Shown here: positions 33,042-33,200 of the stretch, piece by piece
Layout: each line of letters starts with the position of its first letter
How positions within the stretch are numbered: position 1 is the stretch's first letter
Source: Achromobacter ruhlandii
Lineage (GTDB): Bacteria > Pseudomonadota > Gammaproteobacteria > Burkholderiales > Burkholderiaceae_B
Direction of reading: 5' to 3'
DNA: 33,200 bases
NCBI RefSeq assembly: GCF_902859695.1
Contig: NZ_CADIJL010000045.1
Span: 1 to 33,200, forward strand
Position numbers and translations under genes: made by a program
The notes under the pieces: generated by a model
Database searches by the model: none
What the model saw: only the letters and a program-made list of their open reading frames with translations
What the model was told of the DNA's origin: nothing

Positions 33042-33069
33042 GTGACAAGCCAAAAATCTGTGCTATAGT
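33042..33069 (+). promoter_or_regulatory. Strong sigma-70-like promoter near the right edge
   Basis: GTGACA (33042-33047) and TATAGT (33064-33069) are separated by 16 bp, each matching the consensus in five of six positions. Transcription would start near 33076 and leave the window to the right. Confidence 0.6.
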
Positions 33070-33200
33070 CTCGCTCCTTCGCAGTTCAAGCAGTTTTGTG
33101 AGCCGCGAAGCCAGGCAAGTGCAACGGATTTGGCGCCACGGCGACGAATCTGCCGCAGGGCAGCAAGGCGGTGGGTCAGCGATGATTCTCTCGAACCGGC
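33070..33200 (+). other. Leader region of an unknown downstream gene, cut by the window edge
   Basis: The region after the promoter can form hairpins: CTTCGC with GCGAAG (about 33077-33082 and 33104-33109) and CTGCC/GGCAG (around 33150-33165). A reading frame from the GTG at 33098 stays open to the edge and contains an ATG at 33182 (MILSNR). The peptide is not recognisable. It may be the start of a gene or a structured leader. Confidence 0.3.

Overview
The window is about 33 kb of GC-rich chromosomal DNA. Its gene content and order point to a betaproteobacterium of the family Alcaligenaceae, of Bordetella or Achromobacter type. The clues are proS and rppH beside ybgC-tolQRAB-pal-cpoB, a zapB/zapA/6S RNA cluster, lgt next to ilvD, and two TctA/TctB pairs with no binding protein beside them. 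This assignment rests on recognising families and synteny, not on a database search. I see no tRNA, rRNA, CRISPR array, prophage or conjugative module. The only mobile DNA is the right end of an IS3-family element at the left edge.

Layout. 1-110: IS3-family end. 150-3283: DMT permease, Lrp-type regulator, alpha/beta hydrolase and YbaK-type deacylase. 3338-10549 (all minus strand): the envelope operon ybgC-tolQ-tolR-tolA-tolB-pal, then a strong hairpin terminator, then cpoB tightly coupled to a FecCD-type permease and its ATPase. 10607-12975: proS and, divergently, rppH. 12956-17404: two-component system tctD/tctE followed by tctB/tctA. 17516-21092: hydroxyacid reductase (ghrA-like), a LysR regulator divergent from an azoreductase, and a beta-hydroxyacid dehydrogenase. 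21145-24935: gamma-glutamyltransferase-like protein and a second tctB/tctA operon. 25418-27250: zapB-like, zapA, 6S RNA and a SIMPL-domain protein. 27225-30785: lgt, ilvD, a small cytochrome c and msrA. 30870-32615: hpd divergent from a second Lrp-type regulator. 32616-33200: a long non-coding stretch with AT-rich palindromes and a promoter that fires out of the right edge.

How the parts work together. The Tol-Pal genes form the envelope-constriction machine, and zapB/zapA act at the division ring. The two TctBA pairs are membrane parts of tripartite carboxylate transporters; with no tctC in the window they must recruit periplasmic binding proteins encoded elsewhere. The nearby hydroxyacid reductases and dehydrogenases fit catabolism of small carboxylates or hydroxyacids. 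The TctDE system probably controls the adjacent tctBA and may also control the second one.

The most interesting non-coding signal lies upstream of the second tctBA. There, eight copies of a CTTTCN-type hexamer are set largely at 11-bp (helical-turn) spacing, including four in an exact 11-bp ladder. This is the geometry of OmpR-family operators, and it sits above a candidate promoter and an attenuator-like hairpin. Other points of note are the cpoB-FecCD coupling downstream of a terminator, a divergent TctA, a 39-residue tandem duplication in TolA, and the palindrome cluster near the right edge.
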